From positions 124,001-188,000 of the forward strand of contig NZ_JAPWKD010000012.1 in assembly GCF_028283705.1 (NCBI RefSeq): DNA of 64,000 bases. Direction: 5' to 3'. Shown one piece after another: positions 1-8,637 of the stretch. The notes under the pieces were generated by a model that was not told where the DNA came from, did no database searches, and saw only the letters and a list, made by a program, of their open reading frames with translations. Each line of letters begins with the position of its first letter. Position 1 is the stretch's first letter. Source of the DNA: Pantoea sp. (lineage in GTDB: Bacteria > Pseudomonadota > Gammaproteobacteria > Enterobacterales > Enterobacteriaceae). Made by a program: the position numbers and the translations under genes.

Positions 1-1
1 A

Positions 2-403
2 CCGCTGATCAAACGTTATCTGAAAATCATGAGTCATGAGGTAGGTAAAAACGTGTCACTGTCTGACGATGCATTGCAACTGTTAACGCGTTACAGCTGG
101 CCGGGCAATAACCGGGAATTGCGTAATGTGCTTGAACGCGCCTTCAGTTACAGCGATGGCGCCATGATTCGGGCAAAAGATATTCCTTCCTCCCTGATTG
201 AAAGAATTCGCGATATTGGTGTCGAGCCGCCAGCCCATGGTCTGCACAGTCTTAATGATATGGAGCGGGACGCCCTGATTCAGGCTGCCATCCAGTGTAA
301 GGGGAGAGCCATGAAGATTACCGAGGCACTGAAGATCAGCCGTACCTCGCTGTGGAGAAAGCTAAAAGCCTTCAATATTCATCTGGAAGATTACAAGACC
401 TGA
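2..403 (+). CDS. Sigma-54-dependent transcriptional activator, C-terminal part (5' end outside window)
   Basis: The frame is open from base 2, so this is the last 133 residues of a longer protein. It contains the end of the sigma-54-interacting AAA+ domain, with the family signature YSWPGNNRELRNVLERA. A Fis-type helix-turn-helix follows near the C terminus, around KITEALKISRTSLWRKLKAF. Proteins of this family bind enhancers and open sigma-54 RNA polymerase complexes by ATP hydrolysis. The sensory N-terminal domain that would identify the signal lies outside the window, so the target cannot be named. The gene converges on zwf and shares a bidirectional terminator with it. In E. coli the zwf 3' side is occupied by edd–eda, so this neighbour differs from that layout. 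Confidence 0.85.
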   Translation, partial: PLIKRYLKIMSHEVGKNVSLSDDALQLLTRYSWPGNNRELRNVLERAFSYSDGAMIRAKDIPSSLIERIRDIGVEPPAHGLHSLNDMERDALIQAAIQCKGRAMKITEALKISRTSLWRKLKAFNIHLEDYKT

Positions 404-423
404 AGGGATATTTGCAGATAAAA

Positions 424-445
424 AAGCCCGCTAAATCGCGGGCTT
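424..445. terminator. Bidirectional intrinsic terminator between the sigma-54 activator and zwf
   Basis: An 8-bp perfect stem (AAGCCCGC/GCGGGCTT) encloses a 6-nt loop. An A run lies on one side and a T-rich segment on the other. It sits between two convergent genes and can serve both strands. Confidence 0.8.
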
Positions 446-454
446 ATCTGTTTC

Positions 455-1930
455 TTACTCGAATTCGTTCCAGGAACGTCCGTCACGGGTGATCATCGCC
501 ACGGAGGCGACCGGTCCCCAGGTACCGGCCTGATACGGCTTCGGTGCATCCGCATCGGCGTTCCATGCATCAATGATGGAATCCACCCATGTCCATGCGG
601 CTTCGACTTCATCGCGGCGCACGAACAGCGCCTGAATGCCACGCATGGTTTCCAGCAACAGACGCTCATAAGCATCCGCCAGATGCGACTGATTGAAGGT
701 TTCTGAGTAGCTGAGATCCAGCTTGGTGGTCTGCAGTTTGTGTTTGTGATCCAGACCCGGCACTTTGTTCAGGATCTCGATATCCACACCTTCATCCGGC
801 TGCAGGCGAATGGTCAGCTTGTTCTGTGGCAGTTCAGCGTAGGAATCTTTGAACAGGTTCATTTCCGGGTTCTTGAAGTACACCACCACTTCAGAACACT
901 TGGTTGGCAAACGCTTACCGGTACGCAGGTAGAACGGTACGCCCGCCCAGCGCCAGTTGTCGATATCGACACGAATAGCCACGAAGGTTTCTGTAGCGCT
1001 CTGCTTGTTGGCACCCTCTTCTTCCAGGTAGCCTGGTACTTTTTTACCCTGAACAAAACCGGCGGTGTATTGGCCACGTACGGTTTTTTCACGCACGTTA
1101 GTCTGATCGATGCGACGCAGCGAACGCAGCACCTTCACTTTTTCGTCACGAATCGCATCGGCACTCAGGTCTGATGGCGGCGACATGGCGATCATGGTGA
1201 GGATCTGCAACAGGTGGTTTTGGATCATGTCGCGCATCTGGCCCGCTTTATCAAAGTAGCCCCAGCGGCCCTCGATACCCACCTCTTCAGCCACCGTAAT
1301 CTGCACGTGGTCGATGGTGCGGTTGTCCCAGTTGTTGACGAAGATCGAGTTAGCAAATCGCAGCGCCAGCAGGTTCAGTACCGTTTCTTTGCCCAGATAG
1401 TGGTCGATACGGAACACCTGGCTCTCTTCGAAGTATTTGCCCACGCTGTTGTTGATCTCCTGAGAGGTCTCCAGCGAGGTGCCAAGCGGCTTCTCCATCA
1501 CCACACGCGCCGGTTTGGCGTTCAGTTTGGCTGAACCCAGACCATCGCAGATAGCACCAAAAGTGCTCGGCGGCATGGCGAAGTAGTTAATGGTGACACG
1601 ATTTTTCTGGTCGAGCATTTTGCCCAGACGAGAAAAGTGCGAAGTATCGTTTACGTCGAGGTTACAGAAGTCGAGACGGCTGCTGAGTTTGTCCCACAGC
1701 GCTTCATCGATCTTCTCTTTCATGAAGGTTTCCAGCGCTTCACGCACCACTTTGGTGTATGCGTCTTTGTCCCACTCCGCGCGGCCTACGCCGATAATGC
1801 GCGTGGTGTCGTGAATCTGACCGGCTTTCTCCAGCTGATACAGTGAAGGCAACAGTTTCCGGCGTGCAAGATCGCCTTTGGCACCGAAAATCACCAGATC
1901 GCATGCCTGGGCTGTTTGTGTTACCGCCAT
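455..1930 (-). CDS. zwf: Glucose-6-phosphate 1-dehydrogenase
   Basis: This 491-residue enzyme oxidises glucose 6-phosphate to 6-phosphogluconolactone with NADP+, the entry step of the oxidative pentose phosphate pathway. The N terminus has the nucleotide-binding motif [12 protein letters not shown] at residues 15–26. MEKPLG lies at 145–150 and the catalytic signature RIDHYLGKE at 174–182. The length is full for the enterobacterial enzyme. The start ATG follows a GAGGAGAGG ribosome-binding region. The gene is divergent from hexR and has a HexR-type operator about 60 bases upstream. No edd or eda gene follows it in this window, unlike in E. coli. Confidence 0.97.
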   Translation of the reverse strand: MAVTQTAQACDLVIFGAKGDLARRKLLPSLYQLEKAGQIHDTTRIIGVGRAEWDKDAYTKVVREALETFMKEKIDEALWDKLSSRLDFCNLDVNDTSHFSRLGKMLDQKNRVTINYFAMPPSTFGAICDGLGSAKLNAKPARVVMEKPLGTSLETSQEINNSVGKYFEESQVFRIDHYLGKETVLNLLALRFANSIFVNNWDNRTIDHVQITVAEEVGIEGRWGYFDKAGQMRDMIQNHLLQILTMIAMSPPSDLSADAIRDEKVKVLRSLRRIDQTNVREKTVRGQYTAGFVQGKKVPGYLEEEGANKQSATETFVAIRVDIDNWRWAGVPFYLRTGKRLPTKCSEVVVYFKNPEMNLFKDSYAELPQNKLTIRLQPDEGVDIEILNKVPGLDHKHKLQTTKLDLSYSETFNQSHLADAYERLLLETMRGIQALFVRRDEVEAAWTWVDSIIDAWNADADAPKPYQAGTWGPVASVAMITRDGRSWNEFE

Positions 1931-2300
1931 TTTCCTCTCCTCGTTGCAGGATATACCCGGTCGAGCGTCCTCATTTACCGGGTCCTTATTGTAATTTTCT
2001 TACAGCACAATGTACTTTTTTCCCTGTGCCGGAACAACCCGGGCACAGGCTTACGTGTGATAACTCTGAACGCGATTGATGAATAACGTGTGTTGTCACG
2101 TGCGCTTTTGACGCTTTTTCTGTTTCTGCTTTTGTCGGGGCAAAACCCATCACGGGTCAAAGTATGACAAAAAAATCGCGTTTACATTTATCCGCAACTG
2201 CGTGCGACTGCAGTTTACACGGTATATTGTTGTTAACAGAGCGCCCTTTCATCCATAAATGAAATTGGCAAAAGTGATGAGTGGTCATCGGGTTATCAAT
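1931..2300. other. zwf–hexR divergent intergenic region
   Basis: This 370-base control region lies between divergent genes. The HexR dyad at 1990–2004 is the one regulatory element I can support. AT-rich stretches near 2165–2240 probably contain the hexR promoter, but no hexamer pair stands out. No additional gene is evident. Confidence 0.5.
1990..2004. promoter_or_regulatory. HexR operator upstream of zwf
   Basis: TGTAATTTTCTTACA is a perfect TGTAA-N5-TTACA dyad and fits the known HexR consensus (TGTARTWWWAYTACA). It lies in the zwf–hexR intergenic region, 60 bases upstream of the zwf start. From the family it is inferred that HexR binds here to repress zwf and is released by 2-keto-3-deoxy-6-phosphogluconate. 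Confidence 0.7.
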
Positions 2301-3173
2301 ATGCTGGAACAGATTCAGGCGCAATTGCAGGCGCTGAGCAAATCGGAACGTAAAGTCGCGGAGCAAATCCTTGCCGCCCCCCAGCAAGCCATGCATTCCA
2401 GCATCGCCACGCTGGCCGCAGCCGCCGGGGTAAGTGAGCCCACGGTGAACCGCTTTTGCCACCGCATGGGTACGCGAGGCTTTCCCGATTTTAAGCTGCA
2501 ACTGGCACAGAGTCTGGCGAAAGGCCCAAACTGGGTCAGCCGGGACGTGGAAGAAAATGACAGCGTTGAGAGCTACAGCCATAAAATCTTTGATTCGGCG
2601 CTGGCCGGTCTCAATCGCGTGCGCCAGCAGCTGGATATGGCGGTGATTCAGCAGGCGGTTCGGGCGCTGACGCGTGCCAATAAAATTGCTTTTTTTGGTC
2701 TCGGCGCCTCCGCCGTGGTCGCCCATGACGCCACCAATAAATTCCTGCGTTTTAATCTGCCGGTCATCTGGTCGGAGGATATTGTGATCCAGCGCATGAG
2801 TTGCATAAATAGTGGACCAAATGACGTTTTTGTTCTCATATCACATACTGGTCGAACCAAAAATATGATAGAACTGGCTCGCCTGGCGCGTGTAAACGCT
2901 TCCACCGTTTTGGCTATCACGTCCCCCGGTTCACCGCTTGCGGCAGAAGCCACACTGGCACTGACACTCGATGTTCCGGAAGATACTGATATCTATTTGC
3001 CGATGGTTTCCCGCCTGGCGCAATTGACCATGGTCGATGTCCTGGCAACGGGTTTTACCCTTGAGCGCGGCACCTCTTTCCGCGAGAATCTAAAACGGGT
3101 TAAAGAGGCGCTGAGAGATTCGCGCCTGGAGAAGCAAGTGCAGACAGAAATCAATGCACGGCAAAATAATTAA
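2301..3173 (+). CDS. hexR: HexR, RpiR-family transcriptional repressor of central carbon metabolism
   Basis: The protein has an N-terminal RpiR helix-turn-helix (about residues 1–77, with the SEPTVNRFCHRMGTRGFPDF signature) and a C-terminal SIS sugar-phosphate-binding domain (about 120–260, containing FGLGASAVVAHDATNKF and ISHTGRTKN). HexR regulates zwf and other glycolytic and Entner–Doudoroff genes and senses keto-deoxy-phosphogluconate. The chosen ATG gives 290 residues beginning MLEQIQAQL, which matches the E. coli protein (289 residues). In-frame ATGs at 2259 and 2277 would add 14 or 8 residues; neither has a convincing Shine–Dalgarno, so the start is the uncertain part. The gene lies between zwf and pykA, as in E. 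coli. Confidence 0.92.
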   Translation: MLEQIQAQLQALSKSERKVAEQILAAPQQAMHSSIATLAAAAGVSEPTVNRFCHRMGTRGFPDFKLQLAQSLAKGPNWVSRDVEENDSVESYSHKIFDSALAGLNRVRQQLDMAVIQQAVRALTRANKIAFFGLGASAVVAHDATNKFLRFNLPVIWSEDIVIQRMSCINSGPNDVFVLISHTGRTKNMIELARLARVNASTVLAITSPGSPLAAEATLALTLDVPEDTDIYLPMVSRLAQLTMVDVLATGFTLERGTSFRENLKRVKEALRDSRLEKQVQTEINARQNN

Positions 3174-3175
3174 CA

Positions 3176-3192
3176 TCACATTTACAATGTGA
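3176..3192. repeat. Inverted repeat immediately after hexR
   Basis: TCACATTTACAATGTGA is a perfect TCACAT-N5-ATGTGA dyad. It starts two bases after the hexR stop and overlaps the CRP-type dyad at 3188–3203. There is no T tract, so it is more likely an operator than a terminator. Confidence 0.5.
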
Positions 3193-3203
3193 GTCGAATC
3201 ACA
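3188..3203. promoter_or_regulatory. CRP-type binding site upstream of pykA
   Basis: TGTGAGTCGAATCACA is an exact TGTGA-N6-TCACA dyad, the consensus for CRP. A possible −10 (TAGAAT, 3218–3223) with a weak −35 (TCGAAT, 3195–3200) would place the dyad over the −35 region, which could mean repression or class II activation. The regulator assignment is an inference from sequence alone. Confidence 0.6.
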
Positions 3204-3281
3204 GCCCATCGATCATATAGAATATGTGACCACAACGTGTCCAGATGACAGGGGCACGATACTTAGTCAACGGAGTCCTTC

Positions 3282-4724
3282 ATGTCCAGACGTCTCAGAA
3301 GAACCAAGATCGTTACAACCCTCGGCCCGGCAACCGATCGCGACAATAACCTCGAAAAAATCATTGCGGCGGGTGCGAACGTTGTACGACTCAACTTCTC
3401 CCATGGTTCCCCGGAAGATCACCAGCTACGCGCCAATAAAGTGCGTGAAATTGCTGCCAAGCTGGGTCGCCATGTCGCCATTCTCGGCGATCTGCAGGGT
3501 CCGAAAATTCGTGTATCGACCTTCAAAGAAGGCAAAGTATTCCTCAATGTTGGCGACCGCTTCCTGCTGGATGCCAGCCTGAGCAAAGGTGAAGGCGACA
3601 AAGAGAAAGTCGGTATCGACTACAAAGGTCTGCCTGCTGACGTGGTGCCAGGCGACATTCTGCTGCTGGATGATGGGCGCGTGCAGTTGAAGGTGCTGGA
3701 AGTTCAGGGCATGAAAGTCTTCACCGAAGTCACTGTGGGTGGCCCGCTTTCCAATAACAAAGGCATCAACAAACTGGGCGGTGGCCTGTCAGCCGAAGCG
3801 CTGACCGAGAAAGATAAAGCCGATATCCTCACTGCGGCGAAAATTGGCGTAGACTACCTGGCCGTTTCTTTCCCACGCTGTGGTGAAGATATGAACTATG
3901 CGCGTCGTTTAGCACGCGATGCCGGTTGCGAAGCCAAGCTGGTCGCGAAAGTGGAACGCGCAGAAGCGGTAGCGACCCAGGAAGCCATGGATGACATCAT
4001 CCTCGCTTCTGACGTGGTGATGGTAGCGCGTGGTGACCTCGGCGTGGAAATTGGCGATCCGGAACTGGTCGGCATTCAGAAAGCGTTGATTCGTCGTGCG
4101 CGTCAGCTGAACCGCACCATTATCACCGCAACGCAGATGATGGAATCGATGATCACCAACCCGATGCCGACCCGTGCTGAAGTGATGGACGTGGCGAACG
4201 CCGTGCTCGACGGTACCGATGCGGTGATGCTGTCAGCTGAAACCGCAGCAGGTCAGTACCCGGCAGAAACAGTTTCGGCAATGGCGAAAGTGTGTCTTGG
4301 CGCGGAAAAAATCCCGAGCGTTAACGTGTCCAAGCACCGCCTTGAAGTGCAGTTCGACAACATCGAAGAAGCGATTGCGATGTCCGCGATGTATGCTGCG
4401 AACCACCTGCAAGGGGTTACCGCCATCATTACCATGACCGAATCAGGCCGTACCGCGCTGATGACATCACGTATCACTTCGGGCCTGCCGATCTTCGCCA
4501 TGTCACGTCACGAGCGTACGCTGAATCTGACCGCGTTATACCGTGGTGTGACGCCGGTATTTTTCGACAGCAACAACGACGGTGTTGCCGCCGCTCACGA
4601 CGCCATCAATCTGCTGCGTGACAAAGGTTTCCTCGTCTCCGGCGACCTGGTGATTGTGACCCAGGGCGACGTGATGGCGACCACCGGCACCACCAATACC
4701 AGCCGGGTGCTGCGCGTAGACTAA
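3282..4724 (+). CDS. pykA: Pyruvate kinase II (AMP-activated type)
   Basis: The 480-residue protein catalyses phosphoenolpyruvate plus ADP to pyruvate plus ATP. Family signatures include [12 protein letters not shown] at the N terminus, NFSHG, the substrate-binding segment [11 protein letters not shown], the magnesium-binding region around AKVERAEA and the ATQMMESMI stretch. Length and neighbours (hexR upstream) match E. coli pykA rather than pykF. A GGAG ribosome-binding site lies 7 bases before the ATG. A strong intrinsic terminator follows, so the gene is probably monocistronic, with the CRP-type and dyad elements upstream. Confidence 0.97.
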   Translation: MSRRLRRTKIVTTLGPATDRDNNLEKIIAAGANVVRLNFSHGSPEDHQLRANKVREIAAKLGRHVAILGDLQGPKIRVSTFKEGKVFLNVGDRFLLDASLSKGEGDKEKVGIDYKGLPADVVPGDILLLDDGRVQLKVLEVQGMKVFTEVTVGGPLSNNKGINKLGGGLSAEALTEKDKADILTAAKIGVDYLAVSFPRCGEDMNYARRLARDAGCEAKLVAKVERAEAVATQEAMDDIILASDVVMVARGDLGVEIGDPELVGIQKALIRRARQLNRTIITATQMMESMITNPMPTRAEVMDVANAVLDGTDAVMLSAETAAGQYPAETVSAMAKVCLGAEKIPSVNVSKHRLEVQFDNIEEAIAMSAMYAANHLQGVTAIITMTESGRTALMTSRITSGLPIFAMSRHERTLNLTALYRGVTPVFFDSNNDGVAAAHDAINLLRDKGFLVSGDLVIVTQGDVMATTGTTNTSRVLRVD

Positions 4725-4757
4725 ATACGCCCACTGACAGCGGCTGTAACAACAAGG

Positions 4758-4787
4758 AAAACGCGACTGCCCCGGCAGTCGCGTTTT
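4758..4787 (+). terminator. Intrinsic terminator after pykA
   Basis: A 13-bp perfect stem (AAAACGCGACTGC with its complement) carries a tetranucleotide loop and is followed by TTTTATTTT. It separates pykA from the downstream transporter gene. Confidence 0.9.
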
Positions 4788-4810
4788 ATTTTCTCTGACA
4801 AGGAGGCCAG

Positions 4811-6043
4811 ATGGCCCGCTTTCAACCCATAACCCAACTCACCGGCCGCGTGCTGTTATTTCCGCTGGCGCTGGTGTTGTTTGAGTTTGCCACCTATATC
4901 GCCCACGACATGATTCAACCCGGGATGTTGCTGGTCACCAGTGAATTCAATGTCGGGCCGGAATGGGTTTCCACTTCGCTGACGGCCTATTTGATGGGTG
5001 GAGTGGTACTGCAATGGCTGCTCGGTCCACTCTCCGACAAATATGGCCGCCGTCCGGTGTTACTGTTCGGCATTTTGTTTTTTGCCGCTGCCTGCATGCT
5101 CACCACCCTGGTACAGAACATTGAGCAATTTGTCACTCTGCGCTTTATTCAGGGCATCAGCCTGTGCTTTATCGGCGCGGTCAGCTATGCCGCCGTACAG
5201 GAGGCTTTCGCCGAAGCGCTGGCCGTGCGCATGATGGCGTTAATGGCGAATGTGGCGCTGCTCGCCCCGCTGGCAGGTCCACTGGCCGGTGCGGCCTGGC
5301 TTAGCGTCGGTGACTGGCGCAGCATGTTTTGGTTGTTTGCCGCCTGTAGCATCGTGGCCTTTATCGTGCTGTGGCGCATCATGCCTGAAACCGCCGGTGA
5401 CCGCAGTCACTCGATTGCCCTGCCAAACCTGGCGCGCGGCTATGGTCGTCTGGCACGCGATAAGCAGGTGATGTACGGCTCCTTCGCGATTGGCCTGGTG
5501 TTTATCCCGATACTCACCTGGGTCGCCCTGTCGCCGGTGATCCTGATGCATGATGAAGGTCTGTCGCGTCTGCATTACGCCTTGCTGCAATTGCCGGTGT
5601 TTTTGGCAATGATCGCCGGGAACCTGACGCTGGGCAAACTGGCGGGACGGGTGCCGATTGAGCAACCGGTGAAATTCGCCGCATGGCCGATTCTGATTGG
5701 CCTGAGCATTGCGCTGCTGGCAAACCTGCTGAATAGCCACAGCTATCTGTTGCTGACGGCGGGTCTGAGCCTGTATGCCTTTGGTGCCGGGATGGTCAAC
5801 GCCGGCTTGTACCGTCTCACCCTCTACGCCAGCAATGAAGGCAAAGGCAGTATTGCCGCGATGCTGGGCATGATCAGTATCCTGACGCTGGCTATCGGCA
5901 TCGAGCTGGCGAAAAGTGCTTATTTCAGCGGCGGCACACCGTGGTTTAGCGGGATAAACTGCGCCAGCGGTGTGATGTGGTTCGGTCTGGTGACGTTGTT
6001 TCTGCGAGAACGCAAACGCCGCAGCCAGGTCACTGAAGTCTGA
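4811..6043 (+). CDS. mdfA: MdfA-type multidrug efflux MFS transporter
   Basis: The 410-residue protein has twelve predicted membrane segments. It aligns from memory along its length with E. coli MdfA (also 410 residues). Conserved features are the acidic membrane segment with ALVLFEFATYIAHDMIQPGM, the MFS motif A region GPLSDKYGRRPV, FIQGISLCFIGAVSYAA and the motif C-like segment ANVALLAPLAGPLAGAAW. MdfA exports cationic and neutral drugs such as chloramphenicol in exchange for protons. The strong ribosome-binding site AAGGAGG lies 5 bases before the ATG. The gene stands alone between the pykA terminator and a long AT-rich region. Confidence 0.9.
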   Translation: MARFQPITQLTGRVLLFPLALVLFEFATYIAHDMIQPGMLLVTSEFNVGPEWVSTSLTAYLMGGVVLQWLLGPLSDKYGRRPVLLFGILFFAAACMLTTLVQNIEQFVTLRFIQGISLCFIGAVSYAAVQEAFAEALAVRMMALMANVALLAPLAGPLAGAAWLSVGDWRSMFWLFAACSIVAFIVLWRIMPETAGDRSHSIALPNLARGYGRLARDKQVMYGSFAIGLVFIPILTWVALSPVILMHDEGLSRLHYALLQLPVFLAMIAGNLTLGKLAGRVPIEQPVKFAAWPILIGLSIALLANLLNSHSYLLLTAGLSLYAFGAGMVNAGLYRLTLYASNEGKGSIAAMLGMISILTLAIGIELAKSAYFSGGTPWFSGINCASGVMWFGLVTLFLRERKRRSQVTEV

Positions 6044-6051
6044 TTAATTAA

Positions 6052-6094
6052 CAGGCGTTGTATTAGATGATCGGATCGGATAATTCAACGCCTG
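6052..6094. repeat. Inverted repeat downstream of mdfA
   Basis: CAGGCGTTG (6052–6060) and CAACGCCTG (6086–6094) form a perfect 9-bp stem around a 25-nt loop just after the mdfA stop. No clear T tract follows, so termination is possible but not assured. Confidence 0.55.
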
Positions 6095-6557
6095 GTATTG
6101 GGTGATATTTTCAGCAAAAAATTTACGTTAAAAAAAATGATGAAAAGATTTCATGGGCATCTGTTGAACTTTATTTTTGGCTAATTTATCACCTGTTTTT
6201 CTCATAACGCAAATTGCCCATTAATTCGTCGCGCAAATAAAATGCTGTTCTGAATGATGAAGACAAATTAATTCGCGATAAAAATTAATTCTCTCCTCCC
6301 AACCGGCATAGCCTCCCTGAATATTAACTTACCTGTTCAACTAACTTATTGCTTAATCGGTAAATTATCCGCACCGCCCTCCACCTTCTACAGGACGATC
6401 GATTATTATCGTCAGGACTTAAATTTTTATTAGTTAATTTTGCTGAACTCTGATCGCACGCTTTCTTAGCGAAAAACTTACACTTGCCTGACATTCCCCT
6501 GCACATTAGTCTGTGCGCGCAGTTTAAGGATTAGTTTAATTAAACACGGGATATAAC
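6095..6557. other. Long AT-rich upstream region of the omptin gene
   Basis: About 460 bases without a credible ORF, visibly much richer in A and T than the flanks, with several A and T runs. Such regions often bind H-NS. The omptin promoter must lie here, but no single hexamer pair is clearly best. A tandem GTTTA pair near 6522–6538 resembles a PhoP box but is spaced by one extra base and lies too near the ATG. Confidence 0.5.
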
Positions 6558-7496
6558 ATGAACAAGAATGCTGTTGCGGTAATGATGATGGCCGCGCTTT
6601 CAGGGACCGCTTATGCGGAGTCTGCGCAATTTACACCAAACTTTTCACCAGAAAGCCTGAGTGTCGCCACCTCGGTGGGGATGCTGGGCGGCAAATCCAA
6701 AGAGCTGGTTTATGACACAAGCAATGCGCGTAAAATCAGCCAGCTGGACTGGAAAATTAAAAATGTCGCCATCCTGAAAGGTGATATCTCCTGGGATGCC
6801 TGGTCCTTCCTGACCCTGAATGCCCGTGGCTGGACTTCTCTGGCTTCCGGTTCCGGTCATATGGATGATTACGACTGGCAGAATGCTAACCAGTCAGGCT
6901 GGACCGATCACTCATCACATCCGAGTACCGATGTGAATTACGCCAATGAATACGACCTGAATGTGAAAGGCTGGTTCCTGCAGGGCGACGATTATAAAGT
7001 CGGTGCGGTGGCGGGTTATCAGGAGACGCGTTTCAGCTGGACGGCAACCGGCGGTTCTTATAATTACGATAATGGCGATCTGGTGGGTGACTTCCCGAAT
7101 GGCCAGGCAGGAATTGGTTACAGTCAGCGTTTCTCCATGCCGTATATTGGTCTGGTCGGACATTACCGTATCAATGATTTCGAATTTAACGCCCAGTTTA
7201 AATTCAGCGATTGGGTTCGTGCACACGATAATGACGAACACTATTTGCGTGACCTGACCTTCCGCGAGAAAACCTCCAACTCCCGTTACTATGGTGCGTC
7301 TGTAGATGCAGGTTACTATGTCACCGAGAATGCCAAAGTATTTGCTGAATTTACTTACAGCAAATATGAAGAAGGTAAAGGCGGCACTCAGGTTATCTAC
7401 ACGCCAACCGGCGAGTCAGCGTCTGTAGGTGGTGATGCAGCGGGTATTTCTAACAAAAACTACACCGTGACGGTAGGTCTGCAATATCGCTTCTAA
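6558..7496 (+). CDS. Omptin-family outer-membrane protease
   Basis: The 312-residue precursor has a signal peptide ending TAYA at residue 20 and a mature beta-barrel of about 292 residues ending in the outer-membrane-type C-terminal Phe (QYRF). The omptin catalytic residues are present: the acidic pair at Asp104/Asp106 (HMDDYDW) and the Asp226/His228 dyad (DNDEHY). Omptins (OmpT, Pla, PgtE, PlaA) cleave host or environmental peptides between basic residues and need rough lipopolysaccharide for activity. The neighbouring lpxM modifies that lipid partner, although the two genes converge. Which subgroup it belongs to cannot be decided here. The AT-rich upstream region suggests silencing control. 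Confidence 0.9.
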   Translation: MNKNAVAVMMMAALSGTAYAESAQFTPNFSPESLSVATSVGMLGGKSKELVYDTSNARKISQLDWKIKNVAILKGDISWDAWSFLTLNARGWTSLASGSGHMDDYDWQNANQSGWTDHSSHPSTDVNYANEYDLNVKGWFLQGDDYKVGAVAGYQETRFSWTATGGSYNYDNGDLVGDFPNGQAGIGYSQRFSMPYIGLVGHYRINDFEFNAQFKFSDWVRAHDNDEHYLRDLTFREKTSNSRYYGASVDAGYYVTENAKVFAEFTYSKYEEGKGGTQVIYTPTGESASVGGDAAGISNKNYTVTVGLQYRF

Positions 7497-7502
7497 TCAC
7501 TA

Positions 7503-7529
7503 AACCTGTCGGGATGAACCCGACAGGTT
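7503..7529. terminator. Terminator hairpin between the omptin gene and lpxM
   Basis: An 11-bp perfect stem (AACCTGTCGGG with its complement) encloses a 5-nt loop. It lies between two convergent stop codons and is followed by CTTT on the plus strand. Confidence 0.75.
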
Positions 7530-7536
7530 CTTTGCG

Positions 7537-8511
7537 TTATTTGCGGGGATAAAGATCTTTACGCACGTAGGGTTCAATATCCCCCTCTTTGCGCGTCTTC
7601 AGCAGCTTGAGAATCCAGGTATATTGTTCCGGATGCGGGCGAACAAAGATTTCCACTTCTTCATTCATTCGACGCGCCAGCGTTTTATCATCCGCTTCCA
7701 GCAAATCATCCATTGGCGGCCGCACATAGACTTCAAGACGATGTGTCGAACTGTTATACACCGGGAACAATGGCACCACGCGCGCCCGACACACTTTCAT
7801 CAGGCGGCCAACTGCCGGTAATGTCGCTTTGTAAGTGGCAAAAAAATCAACAAACTCGCTGTGTTCCGCCCCGTGATCCTGATCCGGCAGATAATAACCC
7901 CAGTAGCCCTGACGCACGGAACTGATAAAGGGTTTGATGCCATCGTTACGCGCATGCATACGCCCGCCAAAACGACGACGTACCGTATTCCAGACATAAT
8001 CCATCAGTGGATCGCTCTGGTTATGGAACATCGCTGCCATCATCTGCCCTTCAGATGCCAGCAGCATCGCCGGAATATCGACACCCCAGCCATGCGGAAC
8101 GAGGAAAATGACGTTTTCATTATTGGCCTGTAGCTGGTCGATGATGTCGCGACCAAACCAGTCAACACGCTGACGCACCCGCTCCGGGTTGCGTATGCCG
8201 AGTTCCGCCATCATCACCATCGCCTGCGGGGCGGTAGCAAACATTTCATCGACGATGGTTTCGCGCTCGGCTTCGCTCAGTTCCGGCAGGCAGTAATACA
8301 GATTGATCAACGCGCGGCGACGCGCGCTTTTTGCCAGCTTACCTGCCAGCTTACCCAGGCCACCCAACAGGGGATCACGCACTTTTGCGGGTAACATAGC
8401 CATACCGGCCAGCGCACCAATCGCCAGCCAGTTGCCCCAGTATTTCGGCTTCAAAAAAGAACGTTGAAAAACGGGAATAAACTCAATGTTATTTTTTTTA
8501 CGGGTTTCCAT
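7537..8511 (-). CDS. lpxM: Lipid A biosynthesis myristoyltransferase LpxM (MsbB)
   Basis: The 324-residue inner-membrane acyltransferase of the HtrB/MsbB family adds the final secondary acyl chain to Kdo2-lauroyl-lipid IVA. A hydrophobic anchor follows the N-terminal PKYWGNW segment. The catalytic H-x4-D motif is HGWGVD in the segment [13 protein letters not shown]. The family signature [17 protein letters not shown] is intact and the length is typical. It lies between mepM and pykA, as in E. coli. Acylation by LpxM affects envelope barrier function and innate immune recognition. Confidence 0.95.
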   Translation of the reverse strand: METRKKNNIEFIPVFQRSFLKPKYWGNWLAIGALAGMAMLPAKVRDPLLGGLGKLAGKLAKSARRRALINLYYCLPELSEAERETIVDEMFATAPQAMVMMAELGIRNPERVRQRVDWFGRDIIDQLQANNENVIFLVPHGWGVDIPAMLLASEGQMMAAMFHNQSDPLMDYVWNTVRRRFGGRMHARNDGIKPFISSVRQGYWGYYLPDQDHGAEHSEFVDFFATYKATLPAVGRLMKVCRARVVPLFPVYNSSTHRLEVYVRPPMDDLLEADDKTLARRMNEEVEIFVRPHPEQYTWILKLLKTRKEGDIEPYVRKDLYPRK

Positions 8512-8587
8512 GCACTCGCCTCTGACAATGACCGCTCAATAATAGTGACGATGACTAATTTTGCAATCTTCGTGCGCCAGATAGCAA

Positions 8588-8614
8588 AAAACCGACGAAT
8601 AATCCGTCGGTTTT
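8588..8614 (-). terminator. Intrinsic terminator after mepM
   Basis: A 10-bp perfect stem (AAAACCGACG with CGTCGGTTTT) encloses a 7-nt loop. On the minus strand it ends in a run of T, 24 bases after the mepM stop and upstream of lpxM. Confidence 0.85.
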
Positions 8615-8637
8615 GCGTTTTTGCCCGTGATAATGCG

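Noticed and set aside
5240..5740. Long antisense ORFs inside mdfA and other genes (for example in flhA, nasB, aspS)
   Set aside because: They are reading-frame shadows of well-conserved genes, have no homology and no ribosome-binding sites, and arise from high GC content.
6521..6538. Tandem GTTTA repeats in front of the omptin gene, resembling a PhoP box
   Set aside because: The two repeats are 12 bases apart instead of 11, and they lie only 20–37 bases before the ATG, too close for the usual PhoP-activated promoter geometry.
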